A stretch of 7,314 nt of DNA from Promethearchaeota archaeon (GTDB lineage: Archaea; Asgardarchaeota; Lokiarchaeia; Sigynarchaeales; MK-D1). Position 1 is the stretch's first letter; each line of letters opens with the position of its first letter. The notes beneath the pieces were generated by a model. It was not told where the DNA came from. It was given only the letters and a program-made list of their open reading frames with translations, and did not search any database. The position numbers were made by a program, and so were the translations under genes. The stretch is taken from assembly GCA_016839865.1 (NCBI GenBank), contig JAEOTN010000064.1:1-7314 (forward strand), given 5' to 3'. This document shows positions 5,261-7,314 of this stretch, one piece after another.

Positions 5261-6103
5261 TCATTTTTTCACTTGTTTTTCGCTCCGAACATACTTATAT
5301 AGAAAGAATGTTGCTGCAGCAACCCCTATGTGCCAAAACGAATGCCCTTGAATCCATGTATCAGGATAACACAAGACTGCTCCTGGTAAAGATAAATTCC
5401 ATATTAGGAAACTAAAAAAGAATGAAACGATTCCTGCAACAAACCATTTCCAATCTCGAGTAATCCAATTCAAGGAGTTTTTCGATTTATAAATGAGAAT
5501 AAGTGATATTGTTTCAATAATTAAGGCGATTCCAGCTAATGAACTAAAGATATATACTGATATCCATCCATCGTGAATTATCCATTCAATAATTCCTATA
5601 ATCACAACGGTAGGAAGATACAGTATAAGAAACAGTTTTTCGGATTTTCTGGTTAGACGTATGATAATATAATACAACAAAAAGATGATATACATATTCA
5701 TCGAAAACGTATCCATAAATTCTGCATACCTAAGTAACGATCCATGAAACCAAAAGGATCCTACACCGATATTGATTGTGAGGAATCCATATAAGATCGA
5801 ATATAGGCTTGGATGTTTCATGGGATTTTGCTGTGTCTGTGGAATTTCCTGATTCTTTTTAAGGTCGATCGAGAGAAGAATTGCTAGTCCCGAAATTACC
5901 AAACCTAAATTTGACCATGTTTGTGATTTCTCTCGAATTAATAGGTTCATAACGATGGGTTCACAAAAACAGGGATTCGAAGGTGTACACCCTCCTAACT
6001 CTCCTTGCCATCCATTTAATGCCATGATTATGAATAGAATTCCCCAAAGGGTAACATAAACAAGTCCTATCAAGAAGAATTTATAGCGAGAGAGGAATCC
6101 CAT
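5261..6103 (-). CDS. Ceramidase-family (CREST) seven-TM amidohydrolase
   Basis: This is an integral-membrane hydrolase of the alkaline ceramidase family (PF05875, CREST superfamily), which cleaves the amide bond of N-acyl lipids with an intramembrane zinc. Numbered from the ATG at 6103 (280 aa), all key elements are visible. CFCEP with E48 and the later E58 near TWSNLG correspond to the calcium-site region of human ACER3. GVGSFWFHG gives S116 and zinc ligand H120. MDTFSMNMY gives D131, eleven residues after H120 as in ACER3. QGHSFWHIGVA gives H254 and H258, four apart as in ACER3. About seven hydrophobic segments are present and the length is normal. Archaea are not known to make sphingolipids, so the substrate may be another N-acyl lipid or imported ceramide. 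The frame can be extended to a GTG at 6118; the ATG at 6103 fits a TATA-like box 26 nt upstream. Its 3' end was the source, or the partner in conversion, of the fragment at 3099-3231. Confidence 0.9.
   Translation of the reverse strand: MGFLSRYKFFLIGLVYVTLWGILFIIMALNGWQGELGGCTPSNPCFCEPIVMNLLIREKSQTWSNLGLVISGLAILLSIDLKKNQEIPQTQQNPMKHPSLYSILYGFLTINIGVGSFWFHGSLLRYAEFMDTFSMNMYIIFLLYYIIIRLTRKSEKLFLILYLPTVVIIGIIEWIIHDGWISVYIFSSLAGIALIIETISLILIYKSKNSLNWITRDWKWFVAGIVSFFFSFLIWNLSLPGAVLCYPDTWIQGHSFWHIGVAAATFFLYKYVRSEKQVKK
5316..5393. repeat. Near-identical partner of the ceramidase fragment
   Basis: These bases within the ceramidase gene match 3154-3231 at 77 of 78 positions; the one difference (5372 against 3210) is synonymous in a leucine codon. 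They encode SLPGAVLCYPDTWIQGHSFW and continue to IGVAA, which includes both C-terminal zinc histidines. The adjoining 55 bases to the stop codon are only about 71% identical between the copies. The sharp step in identity marks a recombination or gene-conversion boundary. Confidence 0.9.
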
Positions 6104-6124
6104 GAATGAGAGAAACACATATGG

Positions 6125-6134
6125 TAATTTAATT
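6125..6134 (-). promoter_or_regulatory. TATA-like box of the ceramidase-family gene
   Basis: AATTAAATTA on the minus strand is centred 26-27 nt before the ATG at 6103 and fits a leaderless transcript from that ATG. It would lie only about 12 nt from the alternative GTG at 6118, which argues against that start. No ribosome-binding sequence is visible before either codon. Confidence 0.35.
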
Positions 6135-6152
6135 GTATGTTGAAAATCAAAG

Positions 6153-6161
6153 AAAAAAAAA
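6153..6161 (-). terminator. T9 terminator after the collagen-like gene
   Basis: Nine A on the plus strand are T9 on the minus strand, 25 nt past the stop codon of the collagen-stalk gene and flanked by further T-rich sequence. This is the form of an archaeal intrinsic terminator. It separates that gene from the ceramidase-family gene downstream and agrees with the latter having its own TATA box. Confidence 0.55.
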
Positions 6162-6186
6162 GTAATTAAGAAAATATGATTTGAAT

Positions 6187-6765
6187 CTATGCTTCTTTGA
6201 TATATTCCAGCACGATTTGATTGTATCTTTGGTCCGCAGCAATTTCACTATTATCCGGGGTGCCAAAATATGCGCAAGTAAACTCGAAATAATCACTTCC
6301 ATTACTGTATACATACGCATCAACATCCACAAAATGTGTTGTATATGTGGGTAAATCCTTTCGTGCAATAATTTCACTGGATACGTCACTTTTAAAGACG
6401 ATTATGTAATAACTCGTCGTACTCGCGAGATCTTCCCACAGGAACTTAATATTGAAGTGATACCAACCCGCTGCATGCAAGTTAAATATGTTGTTATCTT
6501 CAACGGTACAAAACTCACTTTCTAGGAGTACAGCGTCACTTACATTAACACTATAGATTGTAGCTGGCCCTCCCTCTACAGTTTCCCAGATTCCAACAAC
6601 ATTATTTAAAGTACCATTAATCCCATCAACTCCCTCTTCACCAGAATCTCCTTGCGGTCCCTCTATGACTGCAAAATTAAGAGCTGAATATGTACCCATC
6701 CCTACACCTATTGCTCCGATTACTAAAGATATTATAACCAGAGCATATCCTTTTCCATTTGACAT
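6187..6765 (-). CDS. Surface protein: TM anchor, collagen-like stalk, possible C1q/TNF-like head
   Basis: The 192-residue product starts MSNGKGYALV, followed by a Gly-rich transmembrane anchor at about 7-28 with a GxxxG-like IGAIGVGMG. Residues 36-53 hold six consecutive Gly-X-Y triplets (glycines at 36, 39, 42, 45, 48 and 51), beginning with GPQGDSG: a short collagen-like stalk. The remaining 140 residues look like an all-beta head. AAGWYHFNIKFLW (98-110) matches the G-x-Y-x-F strand of C1q/TNF-like jelly rolls, and the domain ends on an aromatic, hydrophobic strand, NQIVLEYIKEA, as those domains do. C86 and C164 could form a disulfide, and sequons lie at N50, N74 and N154. By analogy the protein may form trimers on the cell surface, perhaps as an adhesin or receptor; this is inference. 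A TTG at 6774 extends the frame by 3 codons, but a TATA box 25 nt before the ATG at 6765 supports the ATG. Confidence 0.85.
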   Translation of the reverse strand: MSNGKGYALVIISLVIGAIGVGMGTYSALNFAVIEGPQGDSGEEGVDGINGTLNNVVGIWETVEGGPATIYSVNVSDAVLLESEFCTVEDNNIFNLHAAGWYHFNIKFLWEDLASTTSYYIIVFKSDVSSEIIARKDLPTYTTHFVDVDAYVYSNGSDYFEFTCAYFGTPDNSEIAADQRYNQIVLEYIKEA

Positions 6766-6786
6766 TTTAAACAACTTCTTCGTTTG

Positions 6787-6796
6787 TTATAAATTT
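6787..6796 (-). promoter_or_regulatory. TATA box of the collagen-like gene
   Basis: AAATTTATAA on the minus strand is a good archaeal TATA box, preceded by a purine-rich GATAAAG that could serve as BRE. Its core is centred about 25 nt before the ATG at 6765, so the mRNA would be leaderless. This is the clearest of the promoters here. Confidence 0.5.
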
Positions 6797-6863
6797 CTTT
6801 ATCCCGCCACTTCGTGACTTAAACAAATTTCTATCTATCATGTAATAAGCATTGCTATCGGGC

Positions 6864-6932
6864 TTAAAATATGATAGGTTGAGTTAATTTGGCATTTTTT
6901 TACTATCATGTTCTCAACTGCACGCTAGGAGA
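6864..6932 (+). promoter_or_regulatory. TATA box and Shine-Dalgarno of the M14 gene
   Basis: TTAAAATAT (6864-6872) is a TATA-like box predicting transcription from about 6895. AGGAGA at 6927-6932 is a strong Shine-Dalgarno sequence, 6 nt before a TTG at 6939 that is in frame with the M14 protein. This ribosome-binding site is what decides the proposed TTG start: the in-frame ATG at 7050 has only a poorer GGGG ahead of it. The 173-bp gap to the divergent collagen-like gene holds nothing else I can identify. Confidence 0.45.
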
Positions 6933-6938
6933 GTCGGA

Positions 6939-7314
6939 TTGGATGAACGAGTGGATAAAAAGTTAGTCGTTCTGTGCGAGAAAGGTGTGGATCATTTTTT
7001 ATACAAGTTAGTTCCAATTTGGACTATCAGTTCTACGGGGAAAAATAGTATGCCAATTAATTATCATCATGCACTAGAAAATGTTCCAGATTATAAGGAA
7101 TTTCTAACTGTCGACGAACTAGATACTTCTAGTCGAAAATTAGCGCAAGACTATGACAATGTCGAGTTACTTGAATTAGGAAAAACAGATTTAGGGAGTC
7201 CCATTCTCTGTTTAAAAATTGGAAATGGAAAAAAAAATGCATTATGGTTTGCATTTCCGCATCCTAATGAACCCATTGGTAGCATGACCGTCGAATATCT
7301 ATCTCATTACCTTG
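6939..7314 (+). CDS. M14 zinc carboxypeptidase-like protein, N-terminal part (cut by the window)
   Basis: The frame is open from 6888 to the end of the window. With the TTG start at 6939, 125 residues are visible. The N-terminal part (LDERVDKKLVVLCEKGVDHF) is helical and precedes YKEFLTVDELD, then LLELGKTDLGSPILCLKIGN, the typical L-x-x-L-G-x-S/T-x-x-G-x-P-I-x-x-x-x-I pattern before the M14 catalytic domain. FPHPNEPIGS then supplies the first zinc motif HxxE (H108 and E111, bases 7260-7271), as in carboxypeptidases A and T. The third zinc histidine and the catalytic glutamate lie beyond the edge. No signal peptide is seen, so it is probably cytoplasmic. The ATG at 7050 is a possible shorter start but would discard 37 codons that look coding. 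It is transcribed away from the collagen-like gene. Confidence 0.8.
   Translation, partial: MDERVDKKLVVLCEKGVDHFLYKLVPIWTISSTGKNSMPINYHHALENVPDYKEFLTVDELDTSSRKLAQDYDNVELLELGKTDLGSPILCLKIGNGKKNALWFAFPHPNEPIGSMTVEYLSHYL

Noticed and set aside
5221..5415. Plus-strand open frame of 64 codons, partly repeated near 3154-3231
   Set aside because: It is the antisense of the ceramidase 3' end. The repetition is explained by duplication of the ceramidase tail, whose own frame carries the catalytic HSFWH motif.
6118..6120. ATG just ahead of the ceramidase-family gene
   Set aside because: It is out of frame with the ceramidase protein. The in-frame options are GTG 6118 and ATG 6103.
6147..6389. Minus-strand open frame of 80 codons
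   Set aside because: It is a shifted frame inside the collagen-like gene and reads through the T9 terminator, ending in a run of Phe.
1..7314. CRISPR array, tRNA, rRNA, transposase or integrase
   Set aside because: No regularly spaced repeats, cloverleaf-like or rRNA-like segments, or DDE/tyrosine-recombinase frames were seen on either strand. The two repeat families are single dispersed pairs.

Overview
This is an AT-rich window that looks archaeal, tentatively Asgard (Lokiarchaeia/Heimdallarchaeia-like). The evidence is TATA-type promoters, several of them centred 25-27 nt before an ATG so that the mRNA would be leaderless; T-run terminators; and membrane-anchored exported proteins dense in N-X-S/T sequons. 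The lineage is inferred from protein style only; no ribosomal or other marker gene is present.

Layout, left to right. (1) The last ~40 codons of a plus-strand membrane protein converge on, and overlap by 20 bp, a minus-strand membrane-anchored SxxK serine hydrolase (class C beta-lactamase/esterase type). (2) The 470-bp gap after the hydrolase holds its promoter, a T9 terminator and a frameshifted remnant of a winged-helix regulator that is easily missed. (3) Two plus-strand genes follow: a type I membrane protein of unknown function and a SnoaL/NTF2-like protein. (4) The gap at 2981-3372 holds a chimeric scar. A copy of the hydrolase promoter, carried through the start codon, is joined directly to a truncated copy of the 3' end of the ceramidase gene lying 2.1 kb away. 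(5) Three minus-strand genes follow: a large N-anchored beta-helix plus beta-propeller surface protein, a seven-TM ceramidase-family (CREST) hydrolase with a complete metal site, and a small surface protein with a TM anchor, a six-triplet collagen-like stalk and a possible C1q/TNF-like jelly-roll head. (6) A divergent plus-strand gene runs off the right edge. It encodes an M14 zinc carboxypeptidase-like protein with the HxxE half-site visible and probably a TTG start.

Most complete genes encode envelope or exported proteins, and each minus-strand gene appears to have its own promoter, so this reads as a cell-surface gene neighbourhood rather than one operon. There is no CRISPR array, transposase, tRNA or rRNA. 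The least ordinary points are the promoter::ceramidase chimera with its mosaic identity (77/78 identical bases beside a block about 71% identical), an intact ceramidase-type active site in a putative archaeon, and the collagen-stalk protein.
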